Of a DNA stretch of 64,000 nt, positions 53,441 to 63,312 are shown piece by piece. The position numbers and the translations under genes are program-made. Under the pieces are notes generated by a model. The model saw only the letters and a program-made list of their open reading frames with translations, was not told where the DNA came from and made no database searches. Within the stretch, counting starts at the first letter, position 1; every line of letters begins with the position of its first letter. The stretch is taken from assembly GCF_027943255.1 (NCBI RefSeq), contig NC_072895.1:23348001-23412000 (forward strand), given 5' to 3'. The DNA is from Anastrepha obliqua (lineage: Eukaryota > Arthropoda > Insecta > Diptera > Tephritidae).

Positions 53441-54183
53441 TTAGGGGGGATGGTAAGGGTTTCAGCGGAAAAAACACTATTTTTGGGAATTTTTTTCTTA
53501 AACATGGATTGAGTAAATTTATTAAAACCTTTTGTACATTATTAAGCATACTTTTAACTATATTCTGTAATTTTTTCATGCGGAAATACTTAAAAATAAG
53601 CCGGTGACAGACCATGCCCGAAAACGTCTTGAAAAAAAAAACATTTTGCAGTGATCACTGTATCTCGGTCGGAAATTATCTGAAACCAAACTCAATTCTA
53701 ATTTAGTCAAAGTATCATTAAATCTTTCCCCCAACGGAGTCCGCTTATATTTTTCTTCGTTTAAAAATTTTTGGCGGCGGTCTAAAGTGAAAACTTCTAT
53801 TTTCTGCCATTTTGTGGGCGGGAAACCCCCTTCATGTCGAAAAAAAAATATAAACTAAACATTGGGGGGAGGCACTTTATATTAAGAAAAAGTGTGCTAA
53901 GTTTGGAATTTGATCGACTTAAGTAGTTTTTAAATGGCAGTGATCACCGACTTTCAAAAAGTAGTTTTGAGAAAAACCTACTTGTCAGCCGCTCACTTCC
54001 CGAACGCTCGCACCTGTCAAAGCTAAGACGCGAGACTAATTGGATAATAACTCCAAAAGTTTTGCTCAGATCGGCTTACAATTTTGGGAACATATTCTTG
54101 AAATGTTAAACAATAAGATAAGACAAAAAAAAAATCGATTTAAAAATCGATTTTAAAAGTGCAAACCCTTACCCCCCCTTAAG
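53441..54183. mobile_element. MITE-like non-autonomous DNA transposon, about 740 bp
   Basis: The left end TTAGGGGGGATGGTAAGGG (then TTTC) and the reverse complement of the right end, TAAGGGGGGGTAAGGG (then TTTGC), form inverted repeats of about 20 bp. No open frame of interest lies between. The interior carries a perfect 12-bp palindrome CAGTGATCACTG (53649-53660), with an imperfect copy GGCAGTGATCACCG near 53937, and a second palindromic segment ATCGATTTAAAAATCGAT near the right end. Flanks suggest a TTA target duplication, but this is not certain. Superfamily unknown. Confidence 0.6.
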
Positions 54184-54439
54184 GTGAATATGCATGAAAA
54201 AAAGAAAGTACAACTAAACTGTTTATAAATATTAAAAACTTTCAATAGGTGATCTTTTTAAAATGAAAAATCTATCTCATCAAGTTTAGAGATTTTATTA
54301 AACTCAATTAAGGCTCTAGTAATAGGAGCATTGGGAGCATAAAAAGATTTTGAGAGACCAAGTGATAAGATTATTCTCCTGTTCTGGAATGATTTCAACT
54401 GAATCAGACAGCATCGCGCTTCCTAGGTCTTAGAATCCG
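54184..54439. other. Spacer
   Basis: Nothing recognised. Confidence 0.4.
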
Positions 54440-55579
54440 AATTTCCAATGTTGAAGAGGTTAACTGGTATAACATTGAGCCAATAATAACTAGTTCTTTA
54501 ACTGGTAAAACACTGGTCTAATACTAACTAGCTCTTTAAATAGCATAAAACTGATCCAATTTTAACTAGTTCTTTAACTGGTATAACACTGGACCAATGT
54601 TTACTAGTTATTTAACTGGTGTAACACTGGTCTAATATTAACTAGTTCTATAAATGGTATACCACTGACCCAACATTAACTAGTTCTTAGTTTGGTGTAA
54701 CACTGGACTAATACTAACTAGTTCTTTAAATGGTATAAAACTGATCCAATATTAACTAGTTCTTAACTGGTATAGCACTGGGCCAATGTTAACTAGTTCT
54801 TTAACTGGTATAACACTGGTCTAATGTTAACTAGTTCTGGTGTAACATTGAACCGATATTAACTAATAATTAACTAATTAACCGCTGAACTAATACTAAC
54901 TAGTTCGTTCAACTAGTTTTTTAACATATATAGCACTGGTCCAATATTAACCAGTTCACTAACTCGGATCATTATTTTTTTAGTCCAGTATGAAGCACTT
55001 CATTAACTGGTATAACGTTGATCCAAAAATAACTAGTTCCTTAAATGGTATGACACTGGTCTAATGTTAACTAGTTCTTTAATTAGTTCTGGTATAACAT
55101 TGAACCGATAATAACTAATATATAATATTAACTGGTGAGCTAATTTTAACTAGTTCGCTTTACTGGTTTTTCAACATATGTAACACTGGTCCGATATTAA
55201 CTAGTTCATTAACTCGTATAACTAGTTTTTTAACATATATGACACTAGTCGAATATTAACCAGTTCATTAGCTCGTATAACTAGTTTTTTTAACATATAT
55301 GATACTAGTCCAATATTAAATACTTCAATAACTGGTATAACAATAATCCAATAATAACTAGTTCTTTAACTGGTATAGCATTGGTATAATAATAACTAAT
55401 TCTTTTAACGTTATAACACTGATCCAAAAATAGCTAATTCTTTAACTGGTATAACATTGGTCTTATATTAACTAGTTCAATAACTGGTGTAATATTGACC
55501 TAATATTAACTAGTTCTTTAACTATTTCTGGTATAATGTTGAACCGATATTAATTAATACATTAACCGCTGAGCTAATA

Positions 55580-56521
55580 AAGCGTTTTTCAATAGGTGCG
55601 CTTCAACTTTTTTCCGATAGGGAGGGCAAACGACGCAATATTTTTTATTTTTCGCTTATCATTTGCAAACTTCACTAGTATACATTTCATCATGGAACGC
55701 TACACACTTGAGCAACGATTGCAAATCGTGCAAATTTTTTATGAAAATAATCGTGCAAATTTTTTATGAAAATTTATAAATTTTCCAAAAAATTATCTTC
55801 AGTGATGAAGCTCACTTTTGGCTCAATGGCTTTGTCAACAAGCAAAATATGCGTTACTGGGCAGAAAGCAATCCACACGTGATTCATGAGGCACCGTTGC
55901 ATCCCGAAAAAATCACTGTTTGGTGCGGTTTACACGCCGGCGGCGTAATTGGCCCATATTTTTTCGTTGACGAGAACGATCGCCACGTTACTGTGAATGG
56001 AAATCGATACCGCGACATGATAAACGATTATTTTTGGCGGCAATTGAATGCTATGGACTTAGACGACATGTGGTTTCAACAGCACGGGGCCACAAGCCAC
56101 ACAGCACACGCTACAATTGATTTGTTGAAGAGTAAGTTCGATGAGCGCATTATTTCCAGAAATGGACCGGTCGAATGGCCACCGCGCTCGTGTGATTTGA
56201 CGCCTCTAGACTATTTTCTTTGGGATTATGTGAAGTCATTGGTCTATAGTAACAAGCCGGCGACGATTTGTGAGCTCAGAGCCAATATTGAACGCGAAAT
56301 TGCTGGAATTTCGGCCGATTTATGCAAAAGAGTGGTCGAAAATTGGGTTCAACGATTGGACTCCGTAAAACGTGCACGCGGTGGTCATGCAAAAGAAATC
56401 GAATTTCACACTTAAATGTATATGTTCAAACTCGATAATAAAAAAAAAATTAGTTAAAAATGTCAAACCGTTTGTGTTTTATTAAAAAAAAAAGTTGAAG
56501 CGCTCTTATTGAAAAACGCTT
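55580..56521 (+). mobile_element. DD41D-type Tc1/mariner deletion derivative, 942 bp, with intact ends
   Basis: Flanked by TA (55578-55579 and 56522-56523). The first 11 bases AAGCGTTTTTC and the reverse complement of the last 11 are identical, and the similarity extends about 34 bp (AATAGGTGCGCTTCAAC against AATAAGAGCGCTTCAAC). It lies in the 40-bp minisatellite, which continues on both sides. Well-conserved ends and a mostly open transposase remnant make it one of the youngest insertions in the window. Confidence 0.9.
55692..56415 (+). pseudogene. DD41D transposase with N-terminal deletion and altered catalytic residue
   Basis: Starts MERYTLEQRLQIVQIFYENN, then jumps by deletion to KFSKK-like and IFSDEAHFWLNGFVNKQN (first Asp). 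A direct repeat, GTGCAAATTTTTTATGAAAA, lies at the deletion joint (55728 and 55752). The downstream frame is open to the stop at 56415: MRYWAESNPHVIHEAPLHPE, GGVIGPYFFVDENDRHVTVN, DMWFQQHGATSHTAHATIDL, WPPRSCDLTPLDYFLWDYVK and RVVENWVQRLDSVKRARGGH. The second catalytic Asp (family F-Q-Q-D-G-A-T) is His here. The third (L-T-P-L-D) is present, 41 residues further on, which defines the DD41D spacing. With both the DNA-binding domain and a catalytic Asp lost, it cannot be active. Confidence 0.85.
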
Positions 56522-56830
56522 TATTAACTAGTTCGTCCAACTAGTTTTTTAACATATGTAGGTATATAACTCTGGTCTAATATTTACCAGTTTACTAACT
56601 CGTATCATTATTATTTTAGTAGATATAACACTAGTCCAATATTAACCACTTCATTCACTGGTTTAACGTTGATCCAAAAATAACTAGTTCTTTGAATGGT
56701 ATAACACTGGTCTAATGTTAACTAGTTCTTTAACTGGTATAACACTGATCCAATATTAACTAGTTCTTTAACTGGTAAAACACTGGTCTAATGTTACCTA
56801 GCTCTTTAACTGGTGTAAAACTGGTGCATA

Positions 56831-58154
56831 GACTTACTAATACTGGTATGATGCTGATACATGGGCTAACAATTTACATTGCAAAGGGCATCGCCATGCT
56901 AAAAATACCAACGGGTTACCGTAAAAAAGGAGAAAATCGAACTATGGCATATATCGGAAATGGGATGTCTACTTTTAATGTATTTTATTAAAAAAAAAAG
57001 CATAGCATACCTCAAAAAAATCACTCTTATAAAGAGTTTATTTTTTAAGCGTAGGTGCGCCTAAAACCAAATAATTTCATTGTGAAATCGCGTAACCTTA
57101 CAAACAGTCAAGTGCGCACATTCACATATACATCTGCTTACATACCTTTTTTTACCACATCATCGCGCATACGTTAGGCCATTTCAATTCATGTAATTGC
57201 ACTACATTTATGTATGATAGAATGCTTTCATTACCAAAACAAACAAATTTTTTGTTTGAAGCTCGAATTGGGTCAATTGCTGTAGTTAGTTGTACAGTAT
57301 ACAAAAAACAAAATGCTGAGTGAGTGACAAATAAACAGTCTTACGACTGCATTCACTCATGCACATACAAAAAATGCATTCACACACACACACACACATA
57401 TGCGCATATATGTATATGTGAAAAGAGTCAATTATGTATGAATTGTTCATTCAGTTCTATACTAACATTCGTACAAATGCACATGCGCGTATATGTATGT
57501 GTGTATGTATGTATGTATATGCATGTATGTATGTAGGTGTGCTTAGGAGTGCAGAGCATTGAAGCTGTAAATTCAGCTGAACAATGCGGAGCTATTTTCG
57601 TTATTGTTAGCAACAGTTGACTTTTGGAACAAGGCTGTGGCTTACCTTATCTGAAACATCTATATGTACATATCTACCTATGCATGTTATATACACAGCA
57701 GATACACTATGTATTTGGCACATATGACTATCACCGCTGTTAACACAAGAAAACTATGCTGCAACACTGTAAGTCATTAGTGTGAATTGTCGCTGATGTT
57801 GTGAAGTTTGACTTTTTTTAGTACATTTCTGTACTTTGTATTTGTAGTTGTTGTACAATGGCAAATATTAACTTAAATGATGATCATCAAAGTTATAAAT
57901 GGATTGTGAAAATATTGACATACAAAAATTTAATACCTTAATTTATTCTGAGCTCACTTGTGCATGAACTAAGACAGCCCCATTCGGCGCAATGCAATTA
58001 TTCTAAAGGGTAAATCAAATAATATTTTTTGCTTTAGTAATTTTTTAAGTGAAAATTTTCAATATGTATGTCAGCCGGCAAATTACTGCTCGCAACTATT
58101 ACTTTTCATTACAATTATATTTTCACTTGTTGTCCTTCCCACTAGGCAAAGTTA
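56831..58154. other. Non-coding stretch with CA, ATGT and TATG microsatellites
   Basis: Repeats at 57382-57420 (CA, then TATG) and 57490-57535 (TATG). No gene is recognised. Confidence 0.5.
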
Positions 58155-58266
58155 CTAGGTTAGGTTAGGTTTTTGTGGTAGTCGGCTTAGACCATGTAGG
58201 TCCGTTGTGGTACCACTGCGTAACATGGGAACCTTACAGTTTTTTTTTATGGCACCAGTTAGACTC
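58155..58266 (-). mobile_element. LOA-like retrotransposon 3' UTR and tail (left part of a split copy)
   Basis: The plus strand begins AGGTTAGGTTAGGTTTTTG (TAACC tail in reverse), followed by the reverse complement of the family 3' UTR (ACCACAACGGACC on the minus strand). It ends at the target-site duplication TTAGACTC (58259-58266). Its upstream part is at 59699-59880. Confidence 0.75.
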
Positions 58267-59698
58267 TCTTGAGGAAAGAGTAAAGAAGGCCGACGTTGCA
58301 TTATATACTTGCAAAAAAGCGGTCGGTATTAAATGGGGGTTCACACCTCGCGTTACTCATTGGCTATATACTTCGGTAGTTAGACCAATCTTAATGTATG
58401 GAATACTTGTATGGTGGCCAACTGCTCAAAAGGCGAGTTACGCTAAAATCATGAGTAAGGTCCAAAGAACAGCTCTTTTATGCATCTCTTGCGCTTTAAG
58501 GACTACCCTAAACAAAGCGCTGGAAGTGCTAATCAATTTACCTGCACTAAATCTGGTAAGAAAACACGTGACCGCCGCCTCGGCGCTCACACTGAAAAGT
58601 ATGGCGCTATGGAAAGACTGATGGTTCGGCCACGCTTCTATTTTGCACTCTCTGAATAGTCACAAGCAAGAAATAGACTATTCTATTCCTAGACTCACCT
58701 TCGAAAGGCTCTTCAAGACGAGTATAACGTCAAGAAGGGAGTGGCAGACACCAAGGCTATGGAGAAGGGGCCATTACATTTTTATACAGCTGGTATTTCG
58801 GAAGGAATTAGGACTGGAAGTATCCGTTCGACTACCAGACTACTGCAGCATCTATTAGGCAGAGGTTCCAGCTAAAAAAAAAATGGTTACGTATCAATAC
58901 GCTTGCCGTAACAAAAACAACTATAAATATATTCTCGGATAGCCAGGCGGCCATCAAGTCAATGAATGCGGCTATGCTAAGATCAAAGGTTGCACAGAAA
59001 TGCCGGGCTACCCTAAGTGATATTAGTGTCGTATTCAAGGTCAGCCTCATTTGGATTGCGGAGCATAAAGGTATTGGGGAAATTGTAAAGCCGATGAGCT
59101 AGCCGGAAAAGGTACTGCTCTTCAACATCTCAGTGATAAAAGTACCATTGGAATACCTTTGGCCACGAGTAAACTAATAATCAAAAGCAACATTATCCAT
59201 AAGGCCAATAAGTCATGGAGAGATGAAGATACATGTGTAACAGCTAGGCTACTATGACCGCAAATAAACAAGAAAAGGTCAAAGGAATTGCTTAGCCTCT
59301 CAAGAGATAATACCTCGAAGGTCGTGGTTAGTTTAACCTGTCACTGGCTATTTGGCAAGCATTCCTCGAGAATAGGAGTTTTCTCCAATGAATATTGTAG
59401 AAGGTGTAGAAATGAGGAAGAGAAAGAGGAAGAGGAAGAAACAGTTGAGCACTTCCTTTGCAATTGTCCAGCCCTAACTAAAATCAGCGCAGGTTACCTA
59501 GGTAAATACTTTTTTAATTTTCTTACAGAGCTGTCTGGCGTGGGGTTGGGATCAATTCTACGTTTCATAAGAGCCACAAAATGATTATACGAAGGAAGGT
59601 AAATGGGGCTCCCGTGCAGCACAGTGGTATCACAATGGACCTGTAAGTTCTAAGTGAGTTGGTCGTGCAGACCGACTACCGCCATAACCTAACCTAAC
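58267..59698 (+). mobile_element. LOA-like non-LTR retrotransposon, 1432-bp truncated copy with TAACC tail
   Basis: Flanked by the 8-bp duplication TTAGACTC (58259-58266 and 59699-59706). Coding remnants run from the RT thumb (LEERVKKADVALYTCKKAVG, WGFTPRVTHWLYTSVVRPIL, MYGILVWWPTAQKASYAKIM, QRTALLCISCALRTTLNKAL) through the RNase H (KELGLEVSVRLPDYCSIYQA, a frame break, WIAEHKGI-like, ADELAGKGTALQ) to the zinc knuckle: RSKELLSLSRDNTSKVVVSL, TCHWLFGKHSSRIGVFSNEY, CRRCRNEEEKEEEEETVEHF, LCNCPALTKISAGYLGKYFF. The 3' UTR holds CACAGTGGTATCACAATGG and ends CATAACCTAACCTAAC. The Glu-rich run has grown from a GAGGAAGAGAAAGAGGAAG simple repeat in the zinc-knuckle loop. Confidence 0.85.
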
Positions 59699-59880
59699 TT
59701 AGACTCGCTTAGGAGGATAGGTTTTAACCCAACACTGGATAGTTCTGTGTCAGAGAGTCAAAATGGTATTTTCCTAACAATTTCGCTGCACTCCTAGCTA
59801 AGGCTGGACAATTACAAAGGAAGTGTTCTACTGTTTCTTCCTCGTCTTCACAACTTCTGCAGTATTCATGCAATGACTAA
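59699..59880 (-). mobile_element. LOA-like retrotransposon C-terminus (right part of a split copy)
   Basis: The minus-strand reading gives YCRSCEDEEETVEHFLCNCP, then ALARSAAKLLGKYHFDSLTQ and NYPVLG, the zinc knuckle and C-terminus of the same family. It starts at the second TTAGACTC, and its 3' UTR continues at 58266-58155 beyond the plus-strand insertion. Confidence 0.75.
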
Positions 59881-60819
59881 CTTACTGGCTCTAAAAACTA
59901 ACTAAAAAACAGCTTGCTTTGCTGCAGAAGCAGTTCACCTTCCATCTTTCTTCAGGGCTAGTATCCTCTGCTTGTATTTGAAAAGTTCAAAAACTACTCC
60001 ATAATAGACAAACAAATTCCAGCCCAATTTTTTGCGAAAATCAACAGTGATAAAAAAAATTTCAAAAATGTTTTATTCTTATAATTACTTTCTTTTTCTA
60101 AAAATTGCTGTTCATATGCTTTTAATTTTGGGTTTTAAAAATTTAATTTCTCAAAATTGTACTCATTTTCTTACAAAATTAATGCAAGTGAAAACAATTA
60201 AACATTGCCTTCTAAACATATAACAATAAAAACAACACAAATATGAAACGAATATTTATTTTGCATACAACTCTAACTGGTAATTTTGCAACTAGTACAA
60301 TACTAGTCACATTCGGCCCAGTATGAGTTCATTCATCAACTTCCAATTCATTAACTGAAATGCCCACTGGGCAGTAATGGCCTAGTAGTAGCCTACTGTA
60401 TGTATGTATCCTACTATTTGTATGTGTATATGTATGCGTGTATGTATTCACCGGTTGTTACTAATATTATGTAAATTTTATTTTCTGTTCCAACACAAAC
60501 CTCATTTACAGTTTTCTCTTCTCCGTTTGCCCCATCTCCGTTATTAGGCCAATCTCAGACCTATCAAATTGTGCAGTCAACCCTTTTCCGCCTCCATTAT
60601 CCAGTCATGCACCGTTAGTTGCCCGCATTTTGTTGTAATCGTTTGCTAGTCAAATAAGTTGAATAAACTCCGGCGCACATTTGCGCTCACTGACACACAT
60701 ACGAGTACGTTTATGTATGTAGATTTAGTTTAAATTTTCCCCACTTTCTAACTCTGCTGTAAATCTAATTAGTCTTAGAGGAAGATGTTTGCCAATGCGA
60801 CGGCTGACTTTAGTTACAG
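59881..60819. other. Non-coding stretch with TATG microsatellite
   Basis: TGTATGTATG near 60400 and 60420-60445. No gene is recognised. A 63-residue frame near 60032 is AT-rich chance. Confidence 0.45.
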
Positions 60820-60893
60820 AGATATGGATATAGAGAAAGATATGGAGATAGAGAGAGATATAGAGATAGAGATAGAGAACGACCAACTCTTTG
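60820..60893 (+). repeat. GATAGA-type microsatellite, left array
   Basis: Imperfect repeat of AGAGATAGAGAT units with GATATGGATATAGAGAAAGA at its start. It abuts the first recognisable base of an R1-like reverse transcriptase fragment (GAACGACCAACTC). Confidence 0.85.
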
Positions 60894-62620
60894 GAATACT
60901 ACGTATGACGGGGTTCTGAAATTAAAACTTCAGGAAAAAATCAACAATCGTAAGGTGTGCGGACGATATTGCGCTAGTTGTAGTGGACAAGCGACTTGAC
61001 CATCTAGAAGCAAAATGCAATGATGCATCAGCGAGAGTACAACGTTGGCTCAGTAGTACAGGACCAGAGCTGAGAGCCCAAAAAACCGAGGCAGTGATGA
61101 TAACTACGCGAGGGAAACAGATGACTTTGAAACTCCCAGTTGGTGGGCAAGAGCTACTGTCAGAGGAGGCAATAAAATAAGCAATAAGCAAAGTCATGAG
61201 CAACACGAGATTGAGCTTTAAGCAACACCTAACACCAGTCAACAACAAATCAGCTACTGTAATGGACGCTCTCACAAAATTACTACCCAATATAAGTGGT
61301 TCCCAAAGGTAAAGAAGGCGATGAATAGCAACAGTCGGGAACTATATCGTGCTCTACGTGGCGCCGGTACGGGCAAAAGCCAAGAAAATCCATATACGTG
61401 AAGTGGCGAGTTTCTTGCGCGTATATAGAACGGTCTCAGACGATGAAATATGTGATTCAGCCGAAAAATTACCTGCTGATATTCACGCAAGAGAGCTTCA
61501 TCGCCCCCACAGCGAGCAAGGAGCAAAACCAACGGAAAAACACATCGAGAGAGAGCGATCTATGTAATATACGATTGACAAAGAGGATGGAAAGAGTCAC
61601 CGAAAGCGCGATGGACGTACAAGCTAATATCACCTCTCGAGAAGTGGGTGAAAAGAAAGCATGGTGATACTGATTGTAACCTTACTCAGATACTCAGCAG
61701 TCATAACTGCTTTGTGGAATATATCCACCCCTTTCGGCTTGCTGATAGCCCATTTTTCCCTAGCTGCCTAAAGGCAATCAAAAGCGGGAAACGTGTGGCT
61801 TTTCATTGTGATCGCTTCGCAGGAGAACGCGCAATAACAGAACGAGTTTTAAGACACTCACCTAGTCCTATCAACCTCCATACGTCCACAAGAGCGGGAC
61901 CTGGATGCAAGTACCTGCTTATGGCAAAAGAACGCGGTTCCACGTTGATGAAATGCTTACAGCGGTCCCTGGGTGGAAATCAGCCAAAGAGGAGGAACAT
62001 TATAGTATTAGTGAGAGAATGGCCAAAGATAGGGACACAGGCAGAGATAGATTTAGAAAATCCCTATAGATCTCTCGGCCAAAAAGCTGCAGAGGCGGTA
62101 TAATCTAGTGCAAGAGACACCGCCTGGTGTTATTGAAGAAGAAGAGAGGCGGAGTGGCAGCAACGCTGGGCCATTGGACGCACAAACTGATACCACATAC
62201 AGCGAAATGGTATCGAAGGAAGCACGTAGAAGTGGACTTCTACTTGACGCAACTGCTAAAATATCCCTTTAAAGAGTACTTAATTTGGAAAGCAACCCCT
62301 TTCGCCCGATCTGCCCTGACGAACCAGAGAGTGCAAGGCAAGTGCTATTCCTGTGTGCCCGCGTTTCGGAACCGAAAGAGAAGAGTTTCGCAGAGTTTAT
62401 GGCGAGCATCCCACAGAGGCGGAAATGTGCGATAAGCCTGCAAAATGGTGAGCATTAAGTGGTGTAGTAGCGCGTATAATGAAAACGCTGCGTGATGAAG
62501 AATGGGTCCGAAAGAAGAACCTGCAGCATTTACAGATTGTTCTCCAGGCTGATGGGAATGCTGAAGAGTCATTGCAAGACAAACACCGGACAGATTTTCG
62601 TACTGACAGAGACTGAGTGA
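60894..62620 (+). mobile_element. R1-like non-LTR retrotransposon, 3' half, decayed
   Basis: The reading starts at the end of RT motif B (QLFGILRMTGF-like in shifted frame), then a C-A-D-D motif C (IVRCADDIALVVVDKRLDHL), CNDASARVQRWLSSTGPELR, KTEAVMITTRGKQMTLKLPV, MSNTRLSFKQHLTPVNNKSA, VSCAYIERSQ, and after several frame changes AVPGWKSAKEEEHYSISERM, then GHWTHKLIPHTAKWYRRKHV and EVDFYLTQLLKYPFKEYLIW with LWRASHRGGNVR. The last two match the 50.2-50.9 kb copy and confirm the clade. The Y/F-A-D-D motif has Cys in place of the aromatic residue. Stops are frequent. Confidence 0.8.
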
Positions 62621-62799
62621 TTTGAGTTAATATGCTCCATAATGGCCTCCCGGCGTATTATTTATCGACAGGCTTCCGGCAGAAGCAACCGTTCGGACAA
62701 GAAGAGGTTCTAGTTCGAGTTAAAATCCCGCACTGACGGCCACATTTGCTACAGGCGTGCGATGCTTTCCTCCTCCCTATCATAAAGATAGAGATTTGA
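62621..62799. other. Non-coding spacer, unassigned
   Basis: On the minus strand a Cys-rich phrase (SHACSKCGRQCGILTRTRTS) lies at about 62700-62760. It is too short to assign and may be a zinc-finger-like remnant from a transposon. Confidence 0.3.
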
Positions 62800-63312
62800 G
62801 GTAAGTAGAGATAGAGATAGAGATAGAGATAGAGATAAAGATAGAGATAGAGATAGAGATAGAGATAGAGATAGAGATAGAGATAGAGATAGAGATAGAG
62901 ATAGAGATAGAGATAGAGATAGAGATAGAGATAGAGATAGAGATAGAGATAGAGATAGAGATAGAGATAGAGATAGAGATAGAGATAGAGATAGAGATAG
63001 AGATAGAGATAGAGATAGAGATAGAGATAGAGATAGAGATAGAGATAGAGATAGAGATAGAGATAGAGATAGAGATAGAGATAGAGATAGAGATAGAGAT
63101 AGAGATAGAGATAGAGATAGAGATAGAGATAGAGATAGAGATAGAGATAGAGATAGAGATAGAGATAGAGATAGAGATAGAGATAGAGATAGAGATAGAG
63201 ATAGAGATAGAGATAGAGATAGAGATAGAGATAGAGATAGAGATAGAGATAGAGATAGAGATAGAGATAGAGATAGATATAGATATAGATATAGAGATAG
63301 AGATAGGCATAG
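62800..63312 (+). repeat. AGAGAT hexanucleotide array, about 500 bp
   Basis: About 80 nearly perfect AGAGAT units run from 62807 to 63275, with a variant TAAAG near 62838 and ATAGATATAGAT units at the right edge. On the minus strand it stays open in several frames and gives artificial Tyr-Leu and Ser-Ile repeat proteins. Confidence 0.95.

Larger units (their letters stand above)
54440..56830. repeat. About 40-bp minisatellite interrupted by a DD41D element
   Basis: Tandem units built from TTAACTGGTATAACACTGG, then TCTAATATTAACTAGTTCTT recur from 54440 to 55577 and again from 56524 to about 56830. Units diverge by point changes and small gaps. The palindrome AACTAGTT occurs in nearly every unit. 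The right arm resumes immediately after the inserted transposon. It has no coding capacity. Confidence 0.9.

Noticed and set aside
58155..58172. AGGTTAGGTTAGG as genuine telomeric DNA
   Set aside because: Only two to three units are present, and they are always at the 3' end of an LOA-like fragment, so they are element tails.
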